A stretch of 64,000 nt of DNA from Dryas octopetala (Eukaryota > Streptophyta > Magnoliopsida > Rosales > Rosaceae), in assembly GCA_963921425.1 (NCBI GenBank), contig OY992833.1:9961738-10025737 (forward strand). Reading direction: 5' to 3'. The first letter of the stretch is position 1, and the number at the start of each line of letters is the position of its first letter. Below are positions 32,823 to 45,400 of the stretch, piece after piece. The position numbers and the translations under genes are program-made. The notes under the pieces are model-generated. The model was given only the letters and a program-made list of their open reading frames with translations. It ran no database searches and had not been told where the DNA came from.

Positions 32823-35645
32823 TGACAGGACCGCCCCCGGATTCCACCCTGAAACCCGGAGAGGTCCTGCGGGAATCCAAATTCAAGGAAAATCCTACCG
32901 AAAATTCGGCAGAACCTCCCCTGAAAATGGACTAACCCAGAAATTTTAAACCTGTTAAAAACACTTCTAAACAGCAACCACCTCTACCACAACCAAATAG
33001 GGTCTCAGACCCAACAATTTCACAGAGAATCCAACTTAAAATTTTTAGAGTGGTTATCAGAGCTCCTATCCTATTACAAGGAAATTTTATATAATAAAGT
33101 GTCGCCTACAGAGTCCGACTAGGGAGATGGACGCGAATGCCTCGACGTTATTGGCTCGACCTCCACCAAAGCCACTACCTGGGGGGACAATTTAAGACAA
33201 AACAAAACAAACCGTGAGACAGGCTCAGTGAGTGGACACTTAAATGGAAATGAAATCAAGTCTAAATATTTTTAACTCTAAAACCTCACGTCGCTCTTTG
33301 AACACCCCCAGTTTTAAAATCATTTTCAGGCTTAAGAGTATTGTAAAACTAAACCAAAGCACCAACTCTTTATCGAATAAAACTTCAAACATTAAAAGTT
33401 CTGAGTAGTTTATAAATTTAAAATAAAATATCGAAATAAGACTGTATAATACATTTGTAATAAAATAATTTAAACTGAAAACTTCTTTCTCAAGCCACTC
33501 TCAACATACGAAAAAAATTTATAAAACTGTTCAACTGAAACCGTCATACTTAAAAACCTTTTTTTTTCTGCCATAAACCCATCACTTAAAATACTTAACA
33601 GTTGAAAACACACACCAGTCAGTTACCCGGAGAATCTGTCATACATGCGCAGAGCCGAGAATCTGTCATACACATGCAGAGCCTAAAAATCTGTCGTACG
33701 TGCACGCAGAGCGGCCCCCAAAGGGCGAAACATCCCGACACACGGCCCAAAGCCTATATGTGCATCGTGATGGGTCCCAAAGACCTATTAAATCTGATAA
33801 CCTGGAGGGTACTGCAAAGGTGGTTTGAAAACCATTTTTCCATAAACCAAATACATCCTTTTTCCACCAAAAATAAATATCAAGGTACTTCCCCAAAAGA
33901 AACTTAAATTCCATAAGCCAACATACGAAATCCGAATTAAATTCAATATACATAAATCAAAATAATACTTTTCGACAAATTTGAAATATTAAATGAACCT
34001 TGTATATAAAATGAGAAACTAAATTCTTTTTCCAAAACCCAACAACTCACTAAAATCAACATGTAAATATATGTTTTAAAAACTTTCTTATAAAGCATTT
34101 GAAATCCGAAATCTAACATTTTTATCAAACCCCAAATCAAATTCAATTAACCAAGATAAAAATGCAAATTTCATAAATCATTTTAAGGAAGTAATGTCCA
34201 CTCACAGTGAGAAAATTCTAACTTCGATCCTCCGCCGGATCGTCACGAACCCCAGTCGTCTCACCTAAAGAATAAACCATAAATTTCAATTAGTCTTGAC
34301 TCGATAATAATTAAAGTGTGTACAAGAATTATTGAACCTAATTGCCACGCCCATTTATCAATTAACCCGAGGATTTATTTACTTAATGCACAATAACCCC
34401 GTAAGCACTACTTCCTTCTTCGAATCTCCTTGGCTCAATCCACCCTCAACCACAACACCAAAACACATCATAAACTAAAGAAAATCAGCGGAAGGTCTTA
34501 CCTTGATCGGAAAATTCTTCCTAAGATGAATTTTGTATCGGCAAGGTCACAAATTTATGTCCAATACTTCTCGGCTTCTCCAACAACTCCGGACCTAGCC
34601 AAAACAACAACCTACTTAGAAATTGCTCTTGGAGCAAATCTAAATTTCACGTTATGACAGCGGTGAGCACGACTACCACTAGTGCCGCCCAAAGTGGCCA
34701 TTTTCAAGGCTAAAATAACCAAATAAGGATGACTTCAACAAGGCCCAATCAATTTCTCAATCCTAAGCATAAATTGAAATTTCTAGAAATCAAATTGTCC
34801 CAAAATAACAACAATATTTCGCTCCCAATTGAAAATCCAACTTGAAACCCGAAATGGCCCTAAAACCCCAATTTTAATTCTCTACAATTACTCAAAATAA
34901 AACATCCAAAAAAAACTGGGAGATTGGCAGCCCATACCTTAATGAGAAAACCCCATTTAAATCCTCGAAAATTGGTGGTGAAAACTGGCCGGAAATTGGA
35001 GGATGAGGCCGGCGGTTTTGAGGTGGTTCTTGAGTCGTTTCCGACCCGCGGGAGCTGCTCGGTGCAGGAGGAAGGCCAGGCTAAGTTGGTCGGCTAAAGG
35101 AAGGGTCGCCGGAGGTCTCAGGTGGTTGGAATGGCCGGCGACGTGAACGGAAATGGTGACTAGGTGCAGAGGTTGAGTGCGCACAGAGGAAAAGGGAGAG
35201 AGAGAGACTAGGCTCGGGGGGCTGGTCGGCACTGGGGGGTGCGATGGGTGGCCGGTGATGGTGGCTGACGGTCGCTGGTGGTGGCTGGTGGTGGCTGATG
35301 ATCGCTGGTGGGGGCTGGTGACGCGCGCAGGGGAGGGTACGGTGAGGGAAGAAGATGAAGAGAGAGGGAGAGAGAGTTCTAGAGAAAGAGAATGAGGAGA
35401 GAGAGAGAGATGGCTGATTTTAAATGGTGGTATTTGGGCTTGAAATTACCCAATTGCCCCTTTCTAGAAAATTCTCCACCCTTCTACTAAAATTCTCAAA
35501 TTAAACACTGTTTTTGTCTACGCGTTTGGAAACTAGAGTTCTAATTCACCGTCTCGAACTTAAAGGCTACAAATTTTGAATTAAAACACCCCTCTAAATG
35601 CTAGAATTCCCTTCCAAAACTTTGATAAGGTCCGTCCGAAAGATA

Positions 35646-35685
<40 letters not shown>

Positions 35686-35722
35686 TTATTAAAGAATTAA
35701 GACTTGGGTTCGGGTCGTTACA
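32823..35722 (-). repeat. Gypsy 5' LTR
   Basis: 2900-bp LTR nearly identical to 25136-28028; the promoter-side copy for the minus-strand polyprotein. Confidence 0.95.
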
Positions 35723-36269
35723 ATGTGTGGTGTGCGCAGGGTGGGTTGCCGGAGAGAGAGAAAGAACACAGGGAGAGAGAGAGAGAGAGAAGAATGAGGA
35801 GAAAGAGAGAGAGTGGGCTCGGGGGAGGTGGTCGGAGTCGGGGAAGGCTTGTCGGTGGTCTATGGTGGTGGCTGTGGCAGCTGGTGGTTGCGGGTAGGGG
35901 TTGTGGGTGAGAGAAGGAAAAATGGAGAGGGAGAGAGAGAGAGAGAGAGAGTGTGGGTCCGAGGGAACCAAGAGAGAGAGAGAGGGGGCTGATTTAATTA
36001 AGGTGTTTGGGTTTTTGAAATTACTCAAATCCCTTTTCTAGAAAAATCTCTACACTTCCCACAAAATTTCCAATTAGAACACTGTTTTCGCCTACGCGTT
36101 TGGACACTCGAGTTTCTAGTTAGCCGTCTCGACCTTAAAGGCCACAAATTTGAATTTTTAAAATGCCCCTCTAAATACTAGAATTCCCATTCAAAATTTC
36201 AATAAAGTCTGTTCAATAAGATTAAATTTTTATTTTAAAAAAATAAGACTTGGGAGTCGGGTCATTACA

Positions 36270-37907
36270 AAACATTACGCAAACAATAGAATTAAAAGAA
36301 TTATTATAATATAAATCACAACCAAGACCAATCATTTCAACATGTTCATTAAGCGTCTTTGGTCATAACCCTTTCCCTTAATAGGTTTGCAACATAAGCT
36401 TTGTCCGTATAGACACCCGTTATTTTAATTCTATTATGTGTAGCATCCTTAGAATACCTGTCGCTCTTGAAGAAAATGACAGTTTCGGTATCAAAATAAA
36501 TTCTCAGTGACTTGGTAATAGGATCATAAACACTAAGTCCTAAGATAAATTTCGCAACTCCAATTCATGAATTGTGACCTTAAAGCATGCCAAAATTCCT
36601 ACATTAGATGCATAAGGAATCGTTCCTATGTTCATATGTTCCAGTTGATCTTTAAGAGATTGCATAAGGCTAAACATATCCCCTTCCTAATCTAGAGCAA
36701 CATTGAAGGAACATTTTCCTTACCGAATCTCTCAAAAACTTGTTTCAATATGCTTTCTAAGGCAAACATGAGTATCCATGTGATCAGTTATGGAATATTT
36801 CAATTCCTATCACTTTAATTAGTTGCCTCTCATCAATTCAAAGTTAATAGAGAGAAATCAAGACAATTACTAGCAAGCAAAATATTATCCATATACATAA
36901 TAATAAATATAAACTTACTCCCACTAATCTCTAGAATATCACAGATTAACTGTCTTCATTAAACTAAAGGCAATTAGGATATCATTGAACTTAAGATACT
37001 ATTTTTTGGGAAGCTTGTTTAAGTTCGTATATTGAATTCTTAGTGTACAGATAACACGTTTCTTTCTATCAATGGGGAGCCTTCAAATATCTTTGTAGAC
37101 TTCTTATTCTAAACTCCCACTCAAAAAATGGTTTTCACATTCATTTGATGCAAATATAAATCATATTGAGCCACCAATGCCATAATGATCCCCAATGAGT
37201 CCTTCTTAGCTTCAGAAGAGAAGGTCTCTTTGTAATCAATGTCTTCTTTCTGAATATAAACCAATAAAGTAACCAGTAGTCGTTCTAAAATCCAATTTCT
37301 TTTCATACATATTATATTATTACTTCTGTTGTGCGACCCTGATATGCAATTACCTTAAACTAAGTTTCCTTCGTATCCATAGTTCAAAAAGAGGTTTTGA
37401 ACTACTTTAACTCAGTTTAATACATATGTAGTGGTCTTAAGATCTTGCATTCACAATGATATAGGTAATCCTAACCATATATATCCATAATAGTTGGGTG
37501 TACATTACATACTATTTCCAAGAGTTTGGAAAGGAAACCAAAACATTGACCTAAATCATCATATTTTTCATAAAAATCACAATAAGATGAATCATAAAAA
37601 GGTTCACAAAAGTCTGTATGAATCATTCAAGAAGCTTTAAATTTCTTATGGCACATTTCTTGGTGTGTTTGGTTTGTTTTCCATAATACAATTCACATAC
37701 ACACACCGAGATTAATAAAATCCAAGTTCGAAACAACCCCCATTCCTTATGAATCTTTTCAACTTTTCTCTAGATTAAGACCCAGTCAATAATGCCACAA
37801 GAATAAGGAATTTGAATCTATTAAGCTATGTTTAGTTCCAACATTGAGATGCAGAGTCAAAAGAGTTTCAGTAAATATAACATCAAACTTTAATTATTAT
37901 AAACCAT
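36270..37907 (-). pseudogene. Decayed Ty1/copia pol remnant
   Basis: On the minus strand, broken copia motifs appear in the right order. Near 37600 is an integrase start resembling IHTDFCEP. At 37121-37306 is QKEDIDYKETFS...QYDLYLHQMNVKT, matching the reverse-transcriptase region QKEGIDYKETFSPV. Near 36880-36910 is FIIMYMDNILLAS, a decayed YVDD box. Near 36350-36480 is the RNase H end. Stops and frameshifts are abundant, so this is an old copy. No LTR was identified. It is cut on the right by the Pack-CACTA at 37908. Confidence 0.72.
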
Positions 37908-38319
37908 CACTACAAGAATTAACCCCTATTGTGACTGGGTGAGAAGAGACAGATCTGCATCTGTCACCCTTGTTTACTTAATGGGTACTCTTATAGTTAC
38001 AAGTTGGTTTTGATGCATATGGACACTCTTACTTGTTAGTATTATATATACTAATTCATAGATTAATTTTCAATTCAATATAAGAACTCACACATCCGTT
38101 TGTTGCTTTTTATCATTTCAGTTATTGATTATTTTTAACACTTTTTGTGATTTACAATAGCTGAGTTGACACATGCGGGTCCCAGCTATAATGAACCTCC
38201 TTTTTTTCTTTAACAAATATGAAATACCATCTCTTTACACTGTTGGATCCGACTCTTAGTTAAGTTGAAAGTTGAAACCCACAAATTAACTCAACTGACT
38301 CTTTGGGTTTTTCATGATA

Positions 38320-38693
38320 AAAGCTCTCAAACCCTCTGGGCAAAAAAAAAAAGCTCTCAAACCCTCTCGATCCCTCGATCTGCTCTCTCTCATTCTCTCT
38401 TTCTCTCAAACCCTCTCTGCTGGTCTATCTCCTTCTCTGGTGCTCTCTCTTTCTCACAAACCCTCTCGATCTGTGCTCTCTCTGTCTCTCTCAAAGCCTC
38501 ATACACTCTTAAAATTAAAATGCCCAAATCGAACTCCACCTCCTCCCTCAAGAGATTAGGAAAAATCACCGTCCTTTCAAAGCTTTGCGTGAGTTGCAGA
38601 GCCTTTGTGTTACGCTCTCACCCATTATGGTCCTTTCATTCCCATTGCAAAGGACCCATCAGTATTGTCCTCTCTGAACATTGTGGGTAACTG
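38320..38693 (+). other. CT-rich leader and unrecognised first-exon-like frame in Pack-CACTA
   Basis: A pyrimidine-rich tract with repeated CTCTCAAACCCTCT words (about 38325-38510) precedes an ATG at 38520 with frame MPKSNSTSSLKRLGKITVLS. The look is of a plant gene's 5' UTR and first exon; a GGTAAC after TGTG near 38686 could be a donor. The word GAACATTGTGGGTAACTGCC here recurs at about 40420. I do not recognise the protein; it could be the captured start of one of the two host genes. Confidence 0.35.
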
Positions 38694-39095
38694 CCTAAGG
38701 TGCGTCTGTGCTTTTTTCTTAAGCTGATCTAGGGTTTACAAATGTGTTGATGATTTAAGGTTTATAAAGCAATACTAGATTTTTGACTTTTTTCATAAGC
38801 TGATCTAGGGCTTTTATAGATTTCATTCTCATTTGATGTTTTTTTAATTTTTTTTTTCAATTTCTTTCTCATTATTTGAAAATCTGAAGGTTATGGTTGA
38901 GGTTTAAATTTATTCGTTTATGTTGGAACTAACGGTATCAGTGCTATTAAGAAATTACACTACTGCTAAATGCTTTTATTGTATTATTATAGAAATTCTG
39001 TGAATCATTTTTCAAAGTTGTATTCAAAACCTCATCTGTAATAGACATTACCTACTCAAACACATAGCTTACAATTATGTGTATTATGGATATAG

Positions 39096-39248
39096 ATCTA
39101 CAAATTTTGACTCATGGATATCTGAGCAGCTGAGAACGATGAGCTTTGGGGGAAACAACCAAGCACAGCTTTTATTTAAGCAGCATGGATGGGCTGATGG
39201 AGGCAAACTTGAGGCTAAGTATACATCAAGAGCTGCTGAGTTATACAG
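39096..39248 (+). pseudogene. Captured ARF-GAP exon (AGD8/9/10-type)
   Basis: A 153-bp exon between an AG (39094-39095) and a GT (39249) encodes [15 protein letters not shown] then [16 protein letters not shown] and [12 protein letters not shown]. This matches the part of the ARF GTPase-activating domain just after the zinc finger in plant AGD8-AGD10 (ArfGAP2/3 class), where LDSWS.EQL and GGNN.A..FFKQ.GW are conserved. The zinc finger itself and the rest of the protein are absent. The frame is open. Direct splicing to the next captured gene's first exon would shift frame into a TAG within four codons, so no long fusion protein is expected from that junction. Confidence 0.78.
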
Positions 39249-39264
39249 GTAGATACTTTATATA

Positions 39265-39535
39265 TCAAATTGGATACTTCATGTTCTTTATATCAATTCA
39301 GTTTTGATTGATTTCGATAGTCCTAATAAATTAGCTAAACCCATTGTATTTATTCAATTATTTTATCTTAATTTCTCTTTTTAATTTCTTGTAGCTGCTA
39401 TATGCTAATTATTATGCATGTTTTGTTCTCAACACTCTCACTCTATTTCAGGTAACTTCCAATACAATATCAGTAAAATTTAGCCAATTATGAATGATTA
39501 TTGCAATTATCATTTCAGTAAATGTGTTGTTCTTC
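39265..39535. repeat. Intronic segment duplicated inside the Pack-CACTA
   Basis: About 250 bp here recur in diverged form at about 40507-40770 (ATACTTCATGTTCTTTATAT, TTTTTAATTTCTTGTAGCTG, CTCACTCTATTTCAGGTAA). Each copy contains an exon-like TGTAG...TTTCAG|GTAA piece. The two copies flank the cytochrome b5 reductase exons. Confidence 0.65.
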
Positions 39536-39570
39536 TGTATTGAGAACTAAGTAATCTTATTTTTTCACAG

Positions 39571-40377
39571 GTTTATCTAGATGAAATCAAAGAAGTGGCT
39601 GGTCCAAAAGTTGGTGAGTCTCTCTCTCTCTCTCTGTCTCCCCACACACACAGAAGTTGAGCATTACAATATGAAAGTTGGTTGGACTTTTTTAAGAATA
39701 AATATTTAGCTAAAAGGATTTTGTTTATATTGGTAATTAACTTAGTTTTATTTTAAAGTATTATCAACTTATTATATGAAGCTTAATCCTGGATTGTCAT
39801 ATATCAAAATTTTCACCCTTATGTTGCTCATGCTAAATAGATACTTTTAATGTGTTTTCAGCACTTAATCCCAATAAGTGGATTGAATTTAAGTTGCAAG
39901 ACACTTCAAGGGTTAGCCACAATACTCAATTATTCAGGTATAGTTCCTAGACTCTATCTCTCTCTTTCTCTCATTCGTTTGCTTACTCACTCATGAGGTG
40001 AAATGGGGGGTGGGTTAAAAATTAAGTTGCAATTTCTATAACCAACTCAATCTGGTCATTTGAAATCCCAACCATTAATGACTATGTTATACACATGCAA
40101 TTAGATGTTTTATATTCCTAGTAACAGATTTCTTGTAGTTTTCTCCCAAAATTGGCAGATTTATGTTTGATCCTACTGCCAAGTTCGGTTTAGATGTTGC
40201 TTCATGCATCATTACGAGGTATACTTTGCTGTTTATAAGTAACTCTGCTTAATCATGAAGTTCCAATTTATAGGAAGTGTATTACTGAAATTAACTTTTC
40301 TGATGTGTTCTTCTAACTCTAGGGCTCCAATAGGACAAGATGTTGGAGGGAAACCAAAATATGTCATACGCCCCTAA
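39571..40377 (+). pseudogene. Captured NADH-cytochrome b5 reductase gene fragment (mitochondrial CBR2-like), four exons
   Basis: Exons 39571-39613, 39862-39937, 40159-40218 and 40323-40377 are bordered by GT and AG and stay in one phase for 77 codons, then meet TAA. They read VYLDEIKEVAGPKV, ALNPNKWIEFKLQDTSRVSH, then RFMFDPTAKFGLDVASC, then APIGQDVGGKPKYVIRP. This is the start of the FAD-binding domain of the plant NADH-cytochrome b5 reductase-like protein (CBR2 type) as I know it; the motif after YVIRP should be YTP, but here TAA follows and captured sequence ends. The N-terminal targeting region and the NADH-binding domain are missing. Intact splice signals suggest recent capture. Confidence 0.82.
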
Positions 40378-40506
40378 GTCTTTCTGTCCAAGTGTCAATA
40401 TGCTTGATTTTAAATTTTGAACATTGTGGGTAACTGCCTAAGTTCTGAACGGTCCTTTTTTTGTCCAGTCTCTTAGTTGTTGAAAACAGTGACTGTAGTT
40501 TTTCAT

Positions 40507-40770
40507 GTCAAATTGGATACCTCATGTTCTTTATATCAATTTAGTTTTTCATTGTTTTCGATAGTCCTAATAAGTTAGCTGCTATATTGATTTCATTGTG
40601 TTTATTCAATCATTTTATCTTGATTTCTCTTTTTAATTTCTTGTAGCTGCTATATGCTAGCTAATGATTAGGCATGTTGAATTCTCAACTTGCTCACTCT
40701 ATTTCAGGTAAGTTCCAATTATAATATCAGTAAAGTTTACTCAACTAAGAATGATTATTGCAATTATCTT
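40507..40770. repeat. Second copy of the intronic duplication in Pack-CACTA
   Basis: Diverged partner of 39265-39535, downstream of the reductase exons; it contains CACTCTATTTCAGGTAAG near 40695. Confidence 0.65.
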
Positions 40771-41536
40771 GTCATTCTTGTATTTAACAAATGAAATGTT
40801 AACAATAAAATGAAAACTATTTTGTTGATCATTGTAGTTCAAAGAAGAATCATGCAAAACCCAAGAAGAAATCCATGCAGTATGAATGGAGCTTTTACAA
40901 GTGCGTTGATTTAAGATTACATTGAACATGAAACTGTTTGTAATTTATTTAGTTTTTTAATATGTTCTCGATATCTTTTGTTTTTTTGTTTTTACTCCAC
41001 TTTTGATGTAGTTGAATTTTGGTCCTAATATTTTTAATCAATTTCTGATGTTTGTGGCGTGTATTTAGGAGTTTGTTATGTTTTGATGAAGTGGATGTCC
41101 ATATTTTTTTGCCTAAAATTCTAATGGAAATCCATTTGCCCAAATAATAATTTAATGCTGCAATTTACTTCAACCTAATTAATTTTTTTTTTTTAAAACT
41201 GGTTTAATGCATGGGACTGATAGATGATTCTAATGAGTGTTGCAATCACATGTGGACGCATTACAACATAAGTCATGTATGTTGCCGACAAGACCTGACT
41301 GCTGCCTGACAACTTGGCAGCCAAATTAATAGATAAAACACTCTTTCTGGAAATAAACGAAGGACGGATGCTCTGGGGGTTGGGATAGTGCTGTACCGAC
41401 CCCATCCTGTGCGACTGTCATTGCTTTGGTCGCTGCACTGTGGCCATTGCTGGTTTGTGATTGATAACAGTCTTTGCTAGAGAGAAAGGGGACTGTTATA
41501 TATCAGAAGCAAAAGCATGTTATTGTTGTAGTGCAT

Positions 41537-42113
41537 TAAATAGAATACCAAAATTAACGTAAGAGGCATTCTTAAACAATCTGAAACATTCTTTATGAAA
41601 CTTCAAGCTAAATATGTTAGGGTTAGATACAAAAAACTTAAATAAGTTTCAAAATAATTAGGAACATAAGTGTTTGGAATAAAATGTAAAAGTGTGGATT
41701 TTAAAGGATCACTGCATCCAATTAGCAATATAAATTGTATCACATAATTCAACTCACCAAGTATTAGAGCCAGAGAGGTGATCAAGGATGGAGGAGTAAG
41801 AAGAGATATGGGAGAGAGAACACCATGGGGAGGGAGAGGAGGAATAGAGGGAGAGTTTGGTGGTGGTCTCGCCGCCTAGCTCGCTTGCGTGACGCCGAAC
41901 TGAGGAGAGAGAAAAAAAAAAAGGTTTATGGATGATTGGGGTTTGAGAGATTGGGGTTTGGGGCCTTTAGTCAATTGGAGAGGAAAAAAAAAAAAAAAAA
42001 CAGGGTTTAGGGCCTTTGGGCAATTGGAAAGAAATGGTTGATTGGGGTTTGGGGCCTTTGGGCAGTTAGGGTTTGGTAGGATTAGGGTATTAACAATTTA
42101 AGCTTATAACTTT
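41537..42113. other. Unassigned AT-rich and A/G-rich DNA
   Basis: No gene recognised. The right half has several GATTGGGGTTTGGGGCCTTT repeats (41935-42070) with A runs between them; the left half is AT-rich. It may be the continuation of the decayed copia beyond the Pack-CACTA or of the CACTA body with segment S. Confidence 0.4.
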
Positions 42114-42446
42114 ATATAACTACTAACTAGTTTATAAGTTTGTATATAACTATATATACATAAACAATGTTAGCTAGGTATATATAACATTATAGAGTAA
42201 TTAATATATAATAATAGACTTAGTGTATAGGTTTAGGATCATACAAAATATATTTTAGGGTCTAAAATATAGCTAGGTTAATATTAATTTTATTATCTAT
42301 AATGTGTATAAATATGTACATTGGAAGATTAAGTACGTTCACAAGAACTTGTTGGCCTAGTGGGTGAGGTAAAAAATAAAATAAAATAAAATAACGTACA
42401 AAAATCCAAAAAATCAACATCAAACTTCTAGATTCTCAGTACACCT
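42114..42446. repeat. Segment S, second occurrence
   Basis: Matches 1765-2095 and 50605-50935. Here it abuts the truncated end of the CACTA transposase frame; the last shared bases are CAGTACACCT. Confidence 0.85.
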
Positions 42447-45400
42447 CAAACTTCGAGATTGTGCCTGATTTTCAACTTGGACCAATACTCCAACTCGAAG
42501 AATATCGACTTGTTCGTCCAATTTAGATGTGCAGGTGACCTTGGCATATTTCGTTCTTTGTTAGAGGAATGTTTACCAATCCGGCCAAATTCTAAGTTAT
42601 TCAACTGCCTCAAGATGTCATCACCAGATAATTCTTTAGGTTTCACGCCCATCTCCTTTTTTCTGTCAAAGGCCTCTTTACTGTGACGCCATTTATGATC
42701 CATCGACAACCATCTTCGGTGGCCCATATAACATACTTTACCACTGTGCCAAGCGGAAGTTATATCGTTATTACAAGTAGGACATGCCATATAACCCTTG
42801 GTGCTCCAGCTTGATAGATTCCCATAAGCTGGGAAATCATTTATTGTCCACATGACTGCCGCATGTAAGGAAAACATTGTTTCGGTGGACTTATAATATG
42901 TCGGCACACCATTTTGCCATAATTCTTTTAGCTCATCAATCAACGGCCGCAAATATACATCGATCTCCTTGCCAGGGGATTGCGGTCCCAGAATTAATAG
43001 CGTCATAATTGTGAATTCTTTTTTCATGCATTTCCAGGGAGGCAAATTATAAGGAACCACGACCACTAGCCAAGTGCTGTAAGATGTGCTCATATTTTCG
43101 AATGAATTAAATCCATCAGTAGCAAGTCCTAATCTGACATTTCGTGGATCTGCTGCAAAATCCGGATATATCTTGTCAAATTCTTTCCATGCGCTTCTGT
43201 CTGCAGGATGTCTCATCACATCATCCTCAACCCGCTTATCTTTGTGCCATCTCATGTCACTTGCAGTATGTGTCAACATGTACAATCGTTGCAATTTTGG
43301 CTTAAGTGGGAAATAACGCAACACCTTTTGCGAAATCTGTTTCTTTCTCTCTACAGACTTGTTTTTATATCTCGGCTCATTCACAGGGCATTTATCCTTC
43401 CCTTGGTGTTCTTTGTAAAACAATACACAATCATTCTTGCATGCATGAATCTTTTCATATCCCAAACCGAGATCTTTCAACACCTTATTTGCAAGATAAT
43501 GGGTTTCAGGTATATGATTGTTCTTTGGAAGCATTCGTTTCAAAATCTCCATCAACTGATCATAACTTCGATTCGAATGTTGATTAAGTACTTTCTAATG
43601 CATTAACTCCACAACAGCAGTTAGCACTGAGAACTCTTCACAACCAGAGTACAATTCCCGCTGAGCTTGTTTCAATAATCTCTCGTACTTATCAAACTCT
43701 TCTCTTTAGACTTCGGGCAACCCATCATCTTCATCCATATTATCACTCTCTGTATCATCCTGATTGACTTCGTGATCAAACGATGCATATGGATAAGCAT
43801 CGTTTATTATGCCCATCACTTGTTCATTATCATCACCAACAGATTCAGTAGGCTGCAGAATTGTTCGAGTATCCGAGGAAGTCGAAGCATAAACTCTCGG
43901 TTCACCATGATATTACCATGTCGTATAGTTGTGTGACATCCCATATTTCACCAAATGAATTCTGACTTCACGCACTGTCTTCCATAAAGTGTTGTTACTG
44001 TCACGCCCCGAAACCCAAGTACGTAACAGAGGCACCTATCTTGAGAATACCTGAGACTACAACAACCAATCCCCCGGTGTTATAATCCCAAATATCCACA
44101 AAATAGGTTAAGCCTTTTGGTTTAGTAAAAATGGGTTGGATCAGAGTGCATGAGTTTGCAGCGGAAAATTTATTCCGAAATAGTTAATTTAGAATTAAAC
44201 CAACCCTCGGAGCTACTATTGTTTAGAGTAACTTCAAAGAAACTGTTTATATAAACTCGATAGTTTAAAAGTAGACAACCCAAGGACTCAGTGTATATAC
44301 AAGATATGACCAAGGGTATATAAAGATAGTAAAAGGACACCAATGACCTGCCCAAGGAAAATATACTGACTAAACAGGAACACATGAGTTGACAAGCTCG
44401 AGACCGCACCACCACCCCCTCAATCGAGGCCGTCAAAGTCCACACGCGCAGCACCTGAGAAGGAGAAAAACAACAATGTAGGGGTGAGCATCACATACGT
44501 TCATTGCTCCCCCTCAGGGAACTCCCTGCTAGGTTTGAAAAATAGTTTGAGGTAATTTAAAATCAAATGCACAACACAAACCAGTTGTCAAGCTTTGTAA
44601 AACGAGTAGCATGCTCATACAATTTTCAAAATACAGTTTTTCGGGCCCAAGTTCATAATCATACCTGTTGACCAGCCGTTAGGGCTAACTACCCTCTCAC
44701 AAAAGCATAACAAAGTCCTGCAGTCATTTGACTGGGACATGGTAGCGAAAGTGGCCATTTCATGGTTGTACCGCCTAGACTTGCCTCCCAAGAAGGAAAA
44801 TCGACCAGTCCGTCCGTACAACCCCTCATGAGGTTTTGGGGATCGAAACCCAGGGTCTACCGTAAGGGACCTTTCACTCTCAAGTCAAACACAATAACAA
44901 TCTCACGAGAATATGCATAACAGTCATCATTCTCATCATTATAAAACCAAGCAGATATGCCAATCAAAAACATGCATCTTTATCACACAGTATTTATTAT
45001 ATAGTACATGCAGGAAATCCACTAGTCAGAGTGTGTTGTCCCCCTACCTAGGGTCCAAAGCTTTTGCTTGTTTTCGAGTACAAATCACAATTTGCCACGT
45101 CGCAACGATCTCCTTTAGGTAACTGGAGTTCCTAGTTTGACAACAACTGGTGTTAAAAACGGTCTTCATATAAATCGATGACCTTGTCTGTTAAGACCAG
45201 GTATAATTCAGAGGTTTGGCACTAGCGTAACTGCTAGGCTTCTCTGAATTCTTAATCCGATATGACCTTGCACCCCGAGGCAAACAGTCATGTCAGACCG
45301 TGTGGTTTCTATATCTATTTTAATTCATTGTCGAGGAGGTTGATCAGATATGAACCTACAACGTGACCAGGTCAGTGCATGGGGAAACTGAGGGAGCTCT

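Larger units (their letters stand above)
25136..35722 (-). mobile_element. Complete Ty3/gypsy chromovirus (Tekay/Del-like), young
   Basis: 10,587 bp with LTRs 25136-28028 and 32823-35722, flanked by ATGTG on both sides (25131-25135, 35723-35727). Both LTRs have TG...CA ends. The primer binding site (32808-32819) and polypurine tract (28029-28040) sit at the right places for minus-strand transcription. The single polyprotein frame is open. Comparing LTRs by eye I find one clear substitution (near 27361/35048), a one-base indel in a G run and length changes in T and AT runs, so insertion was very recent. A chromodomain-like C-terminus and TGTAACGACCCG LTR start support the Tekay/Del group; the clade name is an inference. 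Confidence 0.96.
24800..36269 (-). mobile_element. Older gypsy LTR remnant, split by the younger related element
   Basis: The left part (about 24800-25135) resembles 26460-26700 of the young LTR (CCATTCACAGTGAGAAA, GGATCGTCA). The right part (35723-36269) resembles the outer end of the young LTR (27720-28028), ending GGGTCATTACA. Together they form one diverged LTR of a related family that was the target for the complete element. The start of this older LTR is not found; 24641-24799 is unassigned AT-rich DNA between it and the CACTA end. Confidence 0.65.
37908..41533 (+). mobile_element. Pack-CACTA transposon carrying fragments of two host genes
   Basis: The left end CACTACAAGAATTAAC (37908) and the right end, whose complement reads CACTACAACAATAAC, are terminal inverted repeats. 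CAT stands on both sides (37905-37907 and 41534-41536), the 3-bp target duplication typical of CACTA elements. The 3626-bp interior has no transposase. It holds, on the plus strand, a CT-rich leader with an unrecognised first-exon-like frame, one ARF-GAP exon and four NADH-cytochrome b5 reductase exons, all with introns. It is thus a non-autonomous element that has captured genomic gene pieces. Its subterminal sequence differs from the TTTGGGCGACGAA family. Confidence 0.82.

Noticed and set aside
39096..40377. ARF-GAP/reductase fusion protein
   Set aside because: Splicing the ARF-GAP exon directly to the first reductase exon shifts frame and reaches TAG within four codons.
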